Positions 48,126 through 57,562 of a stretch of 64,000 nt of DNA are shown here, in pieces. The DNA comes from an uncultured Mollicutes bacterium (GTDB lineage Bacteria; Bacillota_I; Bacilli_A; RFN20; CAG-826), in NCBI GenBank assembly GCA_900540365.1, contig UQFN01000004.1, forward strand, positions 56,607-120,606, written 5' to 3'. Made by a program: the position numbers and the translations under genes. Within the stretch, counting starts at the first letter, position 1. Each line of letters begins with the position of its first letter. The notes under the pieces are model-generated. The model was given only the letters and a program-made list of their open reading frames with translations. It ran no database searches and was not told where the DNA came from.

Positions 48126-49399
48126 TTGTTAATATTATTGGAGCAGGTTTAGCAGGTTGTGAAGCTGCGAATTTTCTAGCAAATCATGGTATAAAAGTTC
48201 GTTTATTTGAGAAACGACCTTTTTATAAATCTCCAGCACATCATACAGATTTATTTGCTGAACTAGTTTGTTCGAATTCTTTAAAATCAAGCAAATTAGA
48301 TAATGCTTGTGGATTATTAAAAGAAGAAATAAAAATGATGGGTTCTTTAATGATGGAAGCTAGTGAAGTTTCAAAAGTTCCTAGTGGAGATAGTTTAAGT
48401 GTTGACCGTATTAAATTTAGTTCGTATATTACAAATAAAATAAAATTAAATCCTAATATTGAAATAGTTTATGAAGATGTAACAAAACTAAAAGAAGGAA
48501 TAAATTTAATAACAACAGGCCCTTTAACTTCTAAAGAATTGCTTGATGAAATTTCTAATTTAACTAACGAAAAAATTTATGGATTCTTTGATGCTAGTGC
48601 ACCAATTATAGAAAAGTCATCGATAAATTTTGGAAAAGTATTTTATAAAAGTCGTTATGATCAACAAGATGATAGTTATATAAATTGTCCAATGAATAAG
48701 GAAGAATACCTTTCTTTTTATAACGAATTAATAAATGCTAAAAAAGCCTTGCTACATGATTTTGATACTTCATATTTTGAAGGATGCTTACCAATTGAAG
48801 TTATTGCTTCAAGAGGAGTTGACACTTTAAGATATGGTCCATTAAAACCTAAAGGTTTGGAATATAATAACAAAGAATTTTATGCAGTTGTTCAACTTAG
48901 ACAAGATGATTTAATTGGTGATTTTTATAATATGGTTGGTTTTCAAACTAATTTAACTTATGGTGAACAAAAAAGAGTTTTTTCATTAATTCCAGGATTA
49001 GAAAACGCTAAATTTGTTCGTTATGGATTAATGCATCGAAATAGCTATATTTACGCACCAAAAGTTTTAACAGAAAATTTAAATTTAAAAATTAATGAAA
49101 ATATTTATATAGCTGGACAACTTAGTGGAGTAGAAGGCTATGTTGAAAGTGCTGCTACAGGTTTACTTGCAGCGTACTATATTTATTTTAAATTAAAAAA
49201 TATTTCTTATAAAACAATAGGATTTAATAGTGTTTTAGGAGCATTAGTAAGATATATTACTAAGACTGGAGCACATAATTTTTCCCCAATGAATGCTAAT
49301 TTTGGTATAATTTATAGAGCAAATGTTGATAAAAAAGAAAATGTTATTGGGCGTTCTTTGAAGGATGTTTCAACATTTGTTAATCAATTAGATGAATAA
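48122..49399 (+). CDS. trmFO: tRNA m5U54 methyltransferase TrmFO
   Basis: 425 residues. Folate- and FAD-dependent enzyme that makes ribothymidine at position 54 of tRNA. FAD-binding VNIIGAGLAGCEAANFLANHG is at the N-terminus, followed by ELVCSNSLKS and the conserved RYGPLKPKGLE and GQLSGVEGYVESAATGLLAAY. Start overlaps topA as ATGA; end overlaps xerC by eight bases. Confidence 0.96.
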   Translation: MIVNIIGAGLAGCEAANFLANHGIKVRLFEKRPFYKSPAHHTDLFAELVCSNSLKSSKLDNACGLLKEEIKMMGSLMMEASEVSKVPSGDSLSVDRIKFSSYITNKIKLNPNIEIVYEDVTKLKEGINLITTGPLTSKELLDEISNLTNEKIYGFFDASAPIIEKSSINFGKVFYKSRYDQQDDSYINCPMNKEEYLSFYNELINAKKALLHDFDTSYFEGCLPIEVIASRGVDTLRYGPLKPKGLEYNNKEFYAVVQLRQDDLIGDFYNMVGFQTNLTYGEQKRVFSLIPGLENAKFVRYGLMHRNSYIYAPKVLTENLNLKINENIYIAGQLSGVEGYVESAATGLLAAYYIYFKLKNISYKTIGFNSVLGALVRYITKTGAHNFSPMNANFGIIYRANVDKKENVIGRSLKDVSTFVNQLDE

Positions 49400-50312
49400 G
49401 TTTGAAAATGAATTTCTAAATTATTTAAAACATATTCGAAATTACTCTATTAATACTATTAATGCTTACAAAAGAGATATTGATAATTTCGATAATTTTT
49501 TATATGAAGAAAATATTGAACTTGAACAAATTGATAAAGTTGTAATAAGAAACTATTTAAATTATTGTTTATTAGATAAAAAACTTGACAAAAGAAGTAT
49601 TAGAAGAGCGGTTTGCTCTTTAAGACATTACTTTAAATTTATGCATTCAAAAAATTATGTAGCATCCAATCCATTTTATGGCTTAAAAAGTTTGAAAGTT
49701 GATGTTAAATACCCTAAAGTTTTATATTCTTCACAAATTGATAAGTTGCTTACTGAAAATAAAAAAAGAACTGACAAATTAATGATTCGTGATCAAGCTA
49801 TTTTAGAACTTTTAATTAGTAGTGGAGTTCGTAATAGTGAAATTATTAATATAAAAACAACCGATATTAATTTTAATGAAAGATACATTAAAATTTTTGG
49901 TAAAGGAAAAAAAGAACGTTTAGTTCCATTTTCTAGAGAAGCAAAAGAAGTAATGATAAAATATGGAAAAAATTTAAGAAAAGAATTGCTAAATCAAAGG
50001 AAAGTTGAAGGTATTAATAACTATTTCTTTTTAAATTCTAAAGGTGAGAAGTTAACTGCTAGAGGGCTTGAATATATTTTAAAAAAAGTTTGTAACAAAG
50101 CAGGACTAAATTTTGAAATTTACCCTCATATGATTCGTCATACTTTTGCTACTAATTTATTAGAAGGTGGAGCTGATTTAAGATCTATCCAAGAGTTGTT
50201 AGGACATGAATCAATTAATACTACTCAAATTTATACTCATGTTAGTAAAGAAGCTTTAAAGAATCAATACGATTTGTACTTTCCTTTAAAAGAAAATAAA
50301 AAAAATAATTGA
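49392..50312 (+). CDS. xerC: Tyrosine recombinase XerC
   Basis: 306 residues. Resolves chromosome dimers at dif. SAM-like N-domain (LNYLKHIRNYSINTINAYKRDI) and a catalytic domain with Arg in SSGVRNSEI, Lys in GKGKKERLVPF, HMIRHTFAT, LGHESINTTQIYTHV and the nucleophile Tyr there. The gene sits between trmFO and rpsB; hslVU and codY, found here in Bacillus, are missing. The TGA stop lies inside a copy of the dispersed 20-mer. Confidence 0.94.
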   Translation: MNKFENEFLNYLKHIRNYSINTINAYKRDIDNFDNFLYEENIELEQIDKVVIRNYLNYCLLDKKLDKRSIRRAVCSLRHYFKFMHSKNYVASNPFYGLKSLKVDVKYPKVLYSSQIDKLLTENKKRTDKLMIRDQAILELLISSGVRNSEIINIKTTDINFNERYIKIFGKGKKERLVPFSREAKEVMIKYGKNLRKELLNQRKVEGINNYFFLNSKGEKLTARGLEYILKKVCNKAGLNFEIYPHMIRHTFATNLLEGGADLRSIQELLGHESINTTQIYTHVSKEALKNQYDLYFPLKENKKNN

Positions 50313-50328
50313 GTTTTAGACACTTTTT
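50309..50328 (+). repeat. Dispersed motif TTGAGTTTTAGACACTTTTT, copy 3
   Basis: Identical to 10297-10316. The stop codon TGA of xerC is part of it. Confidence 0.7.
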
Positions 50329-50369
50329 CCAAAAAATAATTAGTTATTATGATTTTTTTAAGTTATTTT

Positions 50370-50515
50370 GCATTTTATATAATAAAATGCTAAAATTATT
50401 TGACTTTTGTAATACAAAAGAATACGCACATTATGGATTCAATAGCCTAGTCTCAAAAATATTTGAGGGAGATTGTTCGAAGTAATGGAGGATTAACAAA
50501 TAGGAGGAACTCAAA
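50370..50515 (+). promoter_or_regulatory. rpsB leader region with hairpins
   Basis: Two short perfect hairpins: GCATTTTAT / ATAAAATGC at 50370-50390, and CTCAAA / TTTGAG with loop AATA at 50452-50467. A TATAAT lies inside the first. Two AGGAG-type sites precede the ATG. The leader could be autoregulatory, but I cannot assign it to a known family. Confidence 0.4.
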
Positions 50516-51520
50516 ATGAGTGAAAAAGAATTAGAGGTTACTGCTTCACCTAAAGAAGAAGCAAATGTAATGGAAGAAGTTGTTCGTGATCCAAACGCAC
50601 AAATTATTACCGTTAGAAAATTATTAGAAGCTGGAGTTCATTATGGCCATCAAGCTAAAAAATGGAATCCAAAAATGAAAGAGTATATTTATACTACAAG
50701 AAATGGAACTTCAATTATTGATTTAAACAAATCAAAAGAAGGTATCGAAGCCAGTTATTTAAAACTTAAAGAAATTGTTGAAGAAGGCGGAAAAGTTTTG
50801 TTTGTTGGAACAAAAGAACAATCAAAAGAAATCGTTAAAGAACAAGCTGAAAGAAGTGGTTCATTCTACATTAACAATAGATGGCTCGGTGGAATTTTAA
50901 CTAATTTTAAAACAATTCAATCAAGAATTAGAAAATTAAAAGAATTCGAACAAGAGGAAGAAGAACACGCTTGGGATTCTTTACCAAAGAAAGAAGCAAG
51001 TGCTAAGAGAAAAGAAAAAGAAAAATTATTTAAAAACCTCGAAGGCATTAAGGAAATGAGAAAAGTTCCAAATGCAATCGTAGTTGTCGATCCAACTGTT
51101 GAACATAACGCAGTTGCAGAAGCAAATAAATTACATATTCCTGTTTTTGCAATTTGTGATACTAACTGTGATCCAGATCCAGTTGATTATGTTATTCCTG
51201 GAAATGATGATGCAGTTAAATCAGTTACTTTAATTATTTCTACTTTATCTGACGCTGTTGTCGAAGCTAAAGGCGGATTACCAGAAATTGCTTACACTAA
51301 AGATGAAGGTGAAGAAGCAACCATGTCTGATGCAATTCGTCAAGCTGATAGAGAAAATGCTTTACGTTTAGCTGCAAGACGTGAAATGCAAAGAGAAAGA
51401 TTAGAAAAAGAAAAAGCTCGTAGAAATGCATTTATTCAAAAGAAAAATGCTGAAAAAGATGTAGATTCTGAAGAAGCTGATGTTGCTGATGCTTCAGAAA
51501 ATACACCAGTTGAAGAATAA
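50516..51520 (+). CDS. rpsB: 30S ribosomal protein S2 with N- and C-terminal extensions
   Basis: The core starts near residue 31 (ITVRKLLEAGVHYGHQAKKWNPKMKEYIY) and is complete (NNRWLGGILTNFKTI, AIVVVDPTVEHNAVAEA, YVIPGNDDA). About 30 acidic residues precede it and about 75 mixed-charge residues follow (RREMQRERLEKEKARR...). Total 334, against about 255. AGGAGG precedes the ATG. Operon with tsf. Confidence 0.96.
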   Translation: MSEKELEVTASPKEEANVMEEVVRDPNAQIITVRKLLEAGVHYGHQAKKWNPKMKEYIYTTRNGTSIIDLNKSKEGIEASYLKLKEIVEEGGKVLFVGTKEQSKEIVKEQAERSGSFYINNRWLGGILTNFKTIQSRIRKLKEFEQEEEEHAWDSLPKKEASAKRKEKEKLFKNLEGIKEMRKVPNAIVVVDPTVEHNAVAEANKLHIPVFAICDTNCDPDPVDYVIPGNDDAVKSVTLIISTLSDAVVEAKGGLPEIAYTKDEGEEATMSDAIRQADRENALRLAARREMQRERLEKEKARRNAFIQKKNAEKDVDSEEADVADASENTPVEE

Positions 51521-51537
51521 TAAAAGGAATTATTATC

Positions 51538-52398
51538 ATGGCAAACATTGAATTAATTAAAGTTTTAAGAGAAAGAACAGGCGCTGGCATGATGGATTGT
51601 AAACATGCATTAGAAGAATGCGCAAACGATGTTGATAAAGCTTGCGACTGGTTAAGAGAAAGAGGTATAGCTAAAGCTGCAAAAAAAGCTGATCGTATTG
51701 CTGCTGAAGGTTTAACTTTTGTTAAAGTTTGTGATAAATGCCATAAAGGTGTTGTTGTTGAAGTAAACTGTGAAACAGACTTTGTTGCTAAAGCAGATCC
51801 ATTTAAGAGTTTAGTTGAAGAATGTGCACATAACATCTTAGAAAATAACTTACAAACATTAGATGAAGTTAAAGCTCAAGCTGAACCTTTATTTGCAGAT
51901 GCTACTGTTAAATTAGGTGAAAAATTATCCTTTAGAAGATTTGCAGTTTTAGAAGGTGCTAATTTAGGTTCATATATTCATATGGGCGGAAAAATTTCTG
52001 TTTTAGTTAGTTTAAAAGAAAATAATCCAGAATTAGCTAAAGGACTTGCAATGCATATTGCTGCAAATAATCCAAAATATATTTCAGAAAAAGATATTCC
52101 TGAAGATGTTGTTACTAATGAAACTAAGATTCAATTAGAAACTTGCAAGAATGATCCAAAACTTCAAAATAAACCTGAAGCTGCTTTACAAAATATTGTT
52201 AAAGGAAAAGTTCATAAAGTATTAAGTGAAGTAACATTACTTGAACAAAGTTACTTACTAAGTCCAGATAAGACAGTTAAGGATGTCTTAGCAAGTGAAC
52301 ATAATGAAGTCGTTGCTTTCTATCGTTATCAAGTCGGTGAAGGATTAGAAAAAAGAGTTGATAACTTTGCTGAAGAAGTAATGGCCCAAGCTAAATAA
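51538..52398 (+). CDS. tsf: Elongation factor Ts
   Basis: 286 residues. Nucleotide exchange factor for EF-Tu. The N-terminal UBA-like part has VLRERTGAGMMDCKHALEE, the core VEVNCETDFVAK and HIAANNPKYISE. Normal length. Follows rpsB by 17 bases and is followed by a terminator. Confidence 0.97.
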   Translation: MANIELIKVLRERTGAGMMDCKHALEECANDVDKACDWLRERGIAKAAKKADRIAAEGLTFVKVCDKCHKGVVVEVNCETDFVAKADPFKSLVEECAHNILENNLQTLDEVKAQAEPLFADATVKLGEKLSFRRFAVLEGANLGSYIHMGGKISVLVSLKENNPELAKGLAMHIAANNPKYISEKDIPEDVVTNETKIQLETCKNDPKLQNKPEAALQNIVKGKVHKVLSEVTLLEQSYLLSPDKTVKDVLASEHNEVVAFYRYQVGEGLEKRVDNFAEEVMAQAK

Positions 52399-52404
52399 TT
52401 TAAA

Positions 52405-52432
52405 AAAAGGACACAAAGTTGTGTCCTTTTTG
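52405..52432 (+). terminator. Terminator after tsf
   Basis: 11-bp stem AAAAGGACACA / TGTGTCCTTTT with loop AAGT. TATAAT at 52434-52439 just downstream is a probable -10 box for pyrH. Confidence 0.92.
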
Positions 52433-52458
52433 TTATAATAAACAAAAAGGAGCAAATC

Positions 52459-53172
52459 ATGATTAAATATAAGCGAATCATCCTTAAACTAAGTGGCGAA
52501 GCTTTAGCAAATAAAGATGGAACTATTCTTAATCCTGAAAAATTAAATGTAATTGCTGAAGCTGTTAAAGCAATGCATGAAGAAGGCGTTGAAATTGGAA
52601 TTGTTATTGGTGCTGGAAATATTTTCCGTGGAAAAATATCTTCCAAAATTGGTGTAGATAGAACTAATGGCGATTACATGGGAATGCTTGGAACAATTAT
52701 AAATTGTATTGCCTTAAGTAGTGCATTAGAAAAAATTGGTGTAACAACTAGAGTAATGAGTGCAGTGGAAGTTAATAAAATTGCCGAGCCTTACATTTAT
52801 AAAAAAGCTATTGCTCATTTAAATTGTAATAAAGTTGTTTTATTTGCTGGGGGTACTGGTAATCCATATTTTACAACTGATACTTGTGCTTCATTACGTG
52901 CTCTTGAAATAAATGCAGATGCAATTTTGATGGCTAAAAACAATGTTGATGGAGTTTATGATAGTGATCCTAAGTTAAATAAAAACGCTAAATTTTTAAA
53001 AACACTCACTTTTAAAGAAGTTATTGATAGAAATTTAGCAGTTATGGATCAAACTAGTATTACAATGTTAATGGGACAAAATATTACGATTCGTGTATTT
53101 AATATGGAAAACGCTGAAAATTTCATGAAAGTTATTCATGGTGAAGATATTGGAACAACAATAAAGGAGTAA
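52459..53172 (+). CDS. pyrH: UMP kinase
   Basis: 237 residues of the amino-acid kinase fold. KRIILKLSGEALAN, IGIVIGAGNIFRG, MGMLGTIINCIAL, GTGNPYFTTDTCASLRA and MDQTSITMLMGQN are diagnostic. Makes UDP from UMP. Own promoter after the tsf terminator, then frr three bases downstream. Confidence 0.97.
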   Translation: MIKYKRIILKLSGEALANKDGTILNPEKLNVIAEAVKAMHEEGVEIGIVIGAGNIFRGKISSKIGVDRTNGDYMGMLGTIINCIALSSALEKIGVTTRVMSAVEVNKIAEPYIYKKAIAHLNCNKVVLFAGGTGNPYFTTDTCASLRALEINADAILMAKNNVDGVYDSDPKLNKNAKFLKTLTFKEVIDRNLAVMDQTSITMLMGQNITIRVFNMENAENFMKVIHGEDIGTTIKE

Positions 53173-53175
53173 ATT

Positions 53176-53721
53176 ATGGATCAATATGCAGAATTAGCAA
53201 GTGAATTAATGAATAAAAGTGTCGAAAACTTAAAAGATAATTTAGCCACTTTAAGAACTGGTAGAGCAAGTGCAGCTTTATTAAATAACTTAGAATGTGA
53301 TTATTATGGTGATAAAATGCCTGTTAATCAAATTGCTGCTATTAAAGTTCCTGAGCCAAGACAACTTTTAATAATTCCTTATGATAAAAGTGATATTAAA
53401 GCAATTGTTAGTGCTCTTCATGCTAGCGATATTGGTATTAATCCTGTTGTTGATGGTAACCAAATTCGTTTAGTTATGCCTGCATTAACAGAAGATAGAA
53501 GAAAGGAACTTGTTAAAAAAGCTAAAGGTTATTGTGAAGAATATAAAGTAACTGTTCGTAATATTAGAAGAGATTCAATGGATTCTTTAAAAAAGGACGA
53601 TACTTATACTGAAGATACTAGAAAAAGAGCTGAAAATGATATTCAAAAAGTAACAGATGAAGCAATTGTAAAAATTGATAAAGTTTATAAAGAAAAAGAA
53701 TTAGAAATCATGAGCATCTAG
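53176..53721 (+). CDS. frr: Ribosome recycling factor
   Basis: 181 residues. Splits post-termination ribosomes with EF-G. NLATLRTGRASAALL, DKMPVNQIAAIKVPEPRQLLI and VRNIRRDSMDSLKKD are typical. Located between pyrH and cdsA; the uppS gene normally following frr in Firmicutes is missing here. Confidence 0.97.
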   Translation: MDQYAELASELMNKSVENLKDNLATLRTGRASAALLNNLECDYYGDKMPVNQIAAIKVPEPRQLLIIPYDKSDIKAIVSALHASDIGINPVVDGNQIRLVMPALTEDRRKELVKKAKGYCEEYKVTVRNIRRDSMDSLKKDDTYTEDTRKRAENDIQKVTDEAIVKIDKVYKEKELEIMSI

Positions 53722-53722
53722 T

Positions 53723-54724
53723 ATGGCGCATATTGATTATCACGTAAATAATTTAAGTAAAGATGTAAAGAAAACAATGTTATCAAGAGTACTTGTTTCT
53801 TTTATGATATTGTTAACTGTTTTACCATTAGTAATCGTTGGTGATTATGGTATTTTTTGTATTGTATTATTTATTGTTGGAGTAAGTGGACATGAAATTC
53901 TTCATGTAGTTAAAACTAAATATCAACTCGATGCAAGTATATATATTGTTACATATTTTGCTTTATTTTTACCTTTTATTATAACGCCACTTTTGAATAA
54001 TCTTTATGGGAATTACCCATTATATGATTTAGTTCATGGTTTTACTAGTTTCAATTTTTTATTTATTAGTGTTGTGATAATCTTAATTTGTAACTTAGCT
54101 TTAACTATTTTGAATAAAAAATTTAATTTAGATTTAGCTTTTTATTTAATTTGTCTTGAATTACTTATTGTTTTTGGTTGTTTATCAGTATTATATTTAA
54201 GATATTTGCCTTTATTGAATACTTTAAATAACAATAATATAGATATTTATGATGGATCGATAAGCTTAGTTGATAGATTTCTTACAAGCACTATTTTACT
54301 TCTTTATATTGCAGCTGGTGCAATATTTAATGATATTTTTGCTTACTTTACTGGTGTTCTTTTTGGTAAACATAAGATGTGTCCAAAAATAAGTCCAAAG
54401 AAAACATGGGAAGGATTTATTGGAGGAGTTGTATTTAGTTGCTTATTAACTTTTGGTATAACAATGCTTTTAACATATTACAATTGTCCTTTATTTAATA
54501 AAATTAGTTTAGATAAGTGGTATTTAATTTTAATTATATCTTTAGTTATACCATTTGTAGGAACGTTAGGAGATTTATTTTTCTCAAGTGTAAAAAGACA
54601 TTTTGACATTAAAGATTTTGACGTATTGCTTAAGAGTCATGGCGGTGTATTAGATCGTATGGATTCAATTCTATTTGCTTGTATTGTTGGTACATTAATA
54701 GTAGCTTTAATAAATATTTTTTAG
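53723..54724 (+). CDS. cdsA: Phosphatidate cytidylyltransferase
   Basis: 333 residues with about eight transmembrane helices. Makes CDP-diacylglycerol. The signature SPKKTWEGFIGG and the end LKSHGGVLDRMDSILFA are clear. It is about 60 residues longer than typical, mainly in the hydrophobic N-terminal half. Starts one base after frr. Next step after the FakA-PlsX acylation route in phospholipid synthesis. Confidence 0.93.
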   Translation: MAHIDYHVNNLSKDVKKTMLSRVLVSFMILLTVLPLVIVGDYGIFCIVLFIVGVSGHEILHVVKTKYQLDASIYIVTYFALFLPFIITPLLNNLYGNYPLYDLVHGFTSFNFLFISVVIILICNLALTILNKKFNLDLAFYLICLELLIVFGCLSVLYLRYLPLLNTLNNNNIDIYDGSISLVDRFLTSTILLLYIAAGAIFNDIFAYFTGVLFGKHKMCPKISPKKTWEGFIGGVVFSCLLTFGITMLLTYYNCPLFNKISLDKWYLILIISLVIPFVGTLGDLFFSSVKRHFDIKDFDVLLKSHGGVLDRMDSILFACIVGTLIVALINIF

Positions 54725-54732
54725 GTATATAA

Positions 54733-55878
54733 ATGGATTTAGTAATACTTGGCGCAAGCGGTTCTATAGGAACTCAAACTATAGATGTTATAAAAAATAA
54801 TGAAAAAAAGTGGACTTTAAAAGGTTTTTCAGTTGGAAATAAGACTTTTTATGTAGATGAAATCTTAAAAGAATTTAAAGATGTAACTTCGATATGTTTA
54901 AAAAATAAAAAAGATTATTTAAATTATAAAAACAAATATCCAAGCATCAAATTTTTCTATGGTGATAAAGGGTTAATCAAATTAATTAAATATAATAAAA
55001 ATGCCACTATTTTAAATGCTTTAGTTGGCTTTGTTGGTCTTAAACCAAGCATAGTTAGTTTAAAATTAAACCGAACATTGCTTCTAGCAAATAAGGAAAG
55101 CTTAGTTTGTGGCGGGAATTTAATTAATAAGATTTTAAAAAGAAAAGGTAAAATATATCCAATTGATAGTGAACATGTAGCTATCGCCAAATGTTTATAT
55201 AACGAAAATATTAGTGATGTTAATCAAATTATAATTACTGCAAGTGGAGGCCCTTTTTTTAATTTAAATCGTGAAGAATTAAAAAATGTTACCTTAAAAG
55301 ACGCTTTAAATCATCCGACCTGGAAAATGGGTAATAAAATTACAATTGATAGTGCAACTATGATGAATAAAACATTTGAATTAATCGAAGCGTATTATTT
55401 ATTTGGTATTGATTTTGATAAAATTAAAGCTATTGTCAATAGAAAATCATTAGTTCATGGCTTAGTGAAATTTAATGATGGTAGAATTAAACTTAATGTT
55501 GGCGAAAATTTAATGAAATATCCAATTTTATATGCTTTAGATTTAGGCAAACCAAATGATGATACGTTTAATGATATAGAACTAAATACATACGATAGAT
55601 ACGAGTTTTTTAATCTTAGTAAAAAACGTTTTCCACTTTTAAATTATGCTGAAAAAGTTGTTAAATCTTCTAAAAATGAAGGTGTTATTTTAAATGCCAT
55701 TAACGAAGAATGTGTACAAGCTTTTTTAAATAGCAAAATTAATTTTATTGATATAGAAAATATTATTGATAAAATATTTTCTAGTGCAATATTTATAAAA
55801 TGTAATAATTATAAATTATTACACTTATCAAATATGTACTATCGTTATAAAACTCGTAAAGAAATTTTTAAGAGGTAA
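54733..55878 (+). CDS. dxr: 1-deoxy-D-xylulose 5-phosphate reductoisomerase
   Basis: 381 residues. Second step of the MEP pathway, so isopentenyl diphosphate is made by this route. NADPH-binding ILGASGSIGTQTIDVI, LANKESLVCGGN, PIDSEH, ITASGGPF and HPTWKMGNKITIDSATMMNKTFE are all intact. The C-terminus is somewhat divergent. It lies between cdsA and rseP as in Bacillus. Confidence 0.95.
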   Translation: MDLVILGASGSIGTQTIDVIKNNEKKWTLKGFSVGNKTFYVDEILKEFKDVTSICLKNKKDYLNYKNKYPSIKFFYGDKGLIKLIKYNKNATILNALVGFVGLKPSIVSLKLNRTLLLANKESLVCGGNLINKILKRKGKIYPIDSEHVAIAKCLYNENISDVNQIIITASGGPFFNLNREELKNVTLKDALNHPTWKMGNKITIDSATMMNKTFELIEAYYLFGIDFDKIKAIVNRKSLVHGLVKFNDGRIKLNVGENLMKYPILYALDLGKPNDDTFNDIELNTYDRYEFFNLSKKRFPLLNYAEKVVKSSKNEGVILNAINEECVQAFLNSKINFIDIENIIDKIFSSAIFIKCNNYKLLHLSNMYYRYKTRKEIFKR

Positions 55879-55880
55879 TT

Positions 55881-57560
55881 ATGAATTTTTTAAATACAAT
55901 TTTGTCATTAATCTTGTTTTTTATTGCATTAGGAGTACTAATTACTATACATGAATTAGGCCATTTTATTGCTGCAAAATCGTTCAAGGTTTATTGTAGT
56001 GACTTCTCAATTGGCTTTGGACCTAAAATAGTAAATATTAAAAGAAAAAATGGTGAAACTAATTTTAAAATTGGAGTTTTTCCAGTTGGAGGTTATGTTT
56101 CTATGTATGGAGAAGGAGTAGAATTACCTAGCGGAGTTAATATTCCTAAATCTCGTTCTTTAGAAGGAATTTCACGTTATAAAAGATTAATTATCATGGC
56201 TAGTGGAATAGTCATGAATTTTGTTTTAGCATACATAATTTTCTTTATTTGTGCTTCCTGCTTTCCTCAATACAATATACCTTATATTAATGTTGTAAGA
56301 TTAACAAATGAAGATCAATATGTACAAAATCAAGTATTAACCGATGATTTTGGAAATATTTTTAGTTTTCAAGATGATAAACAATATGTACTTGGAATGA
56401 ATAATTTTAAAACTGATGATTATGAATTTGGCAACCTTATTAAGGAATATGATCCTATAACACAAACTTTTAAGGATAGTTATTTTACAAGAGTAGACCA
56501 AGATGGTAATACTTTATACTATGTATTAGGTCTTAAGTCTGGAATTGATTCAATTTATAGTCTTGATGATTTTTCAAATTTGATTACAATTTACCGAGCA
56601 GATTTTTATCAAAATGTTAAATATTCAATGAATGATAGTGAAACTAATGAACCAATCGATGTTTATGGAGACTATTATTTACCCAAGGTTGAAGAAGGCT
56701 CTCTTTTAACTTATCGATTTAACGCTGAAGAAATTGAAACTTTTAATTACGATATTTCTTTAAGAATTATTGATGAAAACAATAATTCTACATATGAATC
56801 TTTAAATTTAAAAATAACTAATACCAATAACAAGACATCTATTGATCAATTTGGATTCGGGGTAGCTTATAGTACTTATTGGAATGGTTTAAATAGTTTT
56901 AAAGTAGCAGGAGAAGATTGGATTTCTTCGACAACTTTAATTTCTGATGCATTAGGCCAATTATTTATTGGTAAGGGTTGGGAAAATATGGGAGGTCCAG
57001 TTGCGATTTTTACTCAAACAACCTCAATATTACAAAACAATCCTTTTAATTATTACTTAAAAACATGGGGGATAATTAGTGTCAATCTTGCACTTTTTAA
57101 TTTATTACCTTTCCCTGGTCTTGATGGATGGCAAATGTTAGTTACATTAATTGAAGGTGGAGTCAATTTATTTAAAAGAATATTTTATAGAAATAAATAC
57201 GCTAATATTGACAAAAAAGTTCTTAAAGATCTTGAAAAAAATGAAGAAAAGTTAGCTGATATTAAAACTGCATATCAAAATAAATTTAATAAAGCCTTTA
57301 ATGAAGGAGAACTTACTTTAAAATTTGGTAGTACTGATCTAGATTTAAATGATGAAGAGTATAAATTTTATAATAATTATGTTGCTGAAAAAGAAGTTTT
57401 AAATAAATATAAAATTGATAACAATATAAATGATGTTATTCCTTTTAAAGAATGGAAAATTCCAGATAAAACAAAAAATATTGTTTCTTATATTGGATTA
57501 GCTCTTTTGTTTGGATTAATGATCGCAGTATTTTTCATGGATATTTTTAGATTATTCTAG
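55881..57560 (+). CDS. rseP: Site-2 protease RseP/RasP with enlarged periplasmic and cytosolic parts
   Basis: 559 residues, against about 420. TM1 carries the zinc motif ITIHELGHFIAAK (near residue 24). The last-but-one helix has NLLPFPGLDGW, keeping the metal-binding Asp but with Trp for the usual Gly. Between them, about residues 150-330 form a large extracytoplasmic region without a clear PDZ pattern. After residue 430 a charged, helical insertion precedes the final TM helix. It likely cleaves transmembrane anti-sigma factors or signal peptides. Confidence 0.88.
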   Translation: MNFLNTILSLILFFIALGVLITIHELGHFIAAKSFKVYCSDFSIGFGPKIVNIKRKNGETNFKIGVFPVGGYVSMYGEGVELPSGVNIPKSRSLEGISRYKRLIIMASGIVMNFVLAYIIFFICASCFPQYNIPYINVVRLTNEDQYVQNQVLTDDFGNIFSFQDDKQYVLGMNNFKTDDYEFGNLIKEYDPITQTFKDSYFTRVDQDGNTLYYVLGLKSGIDSIYSLDDFSNLITIYRADFYQNVKYSMNDSETNEPIDVYGDYYLPKVEEGSLLTYRFNAEEIETFNYDISLRIIDENNNSTYESLNLKITNTNNKTSIDQFGFGVAYSTYWNGLNSFKVAGEDWISSTTLISDALGQLFIGKGWENMGGPVAIFTQTTSILQNNPFNYYLKTWGIISVNLALFNLLPFPGLDGWQMLVTLIEGGVNLFKRIFYRNKYANIDKKVLKDLEKNEEKLADIKTAYQNKFNKAFNEGELTLKFGSTDLDLNDEEYKFYNNYVAEKEVLNKYKIDNNINDVIPFKEWKIPDKTKNIVSYIGLALLFGLMIAVFFMDIFRLF

Positions 57561-57562
57561 TT

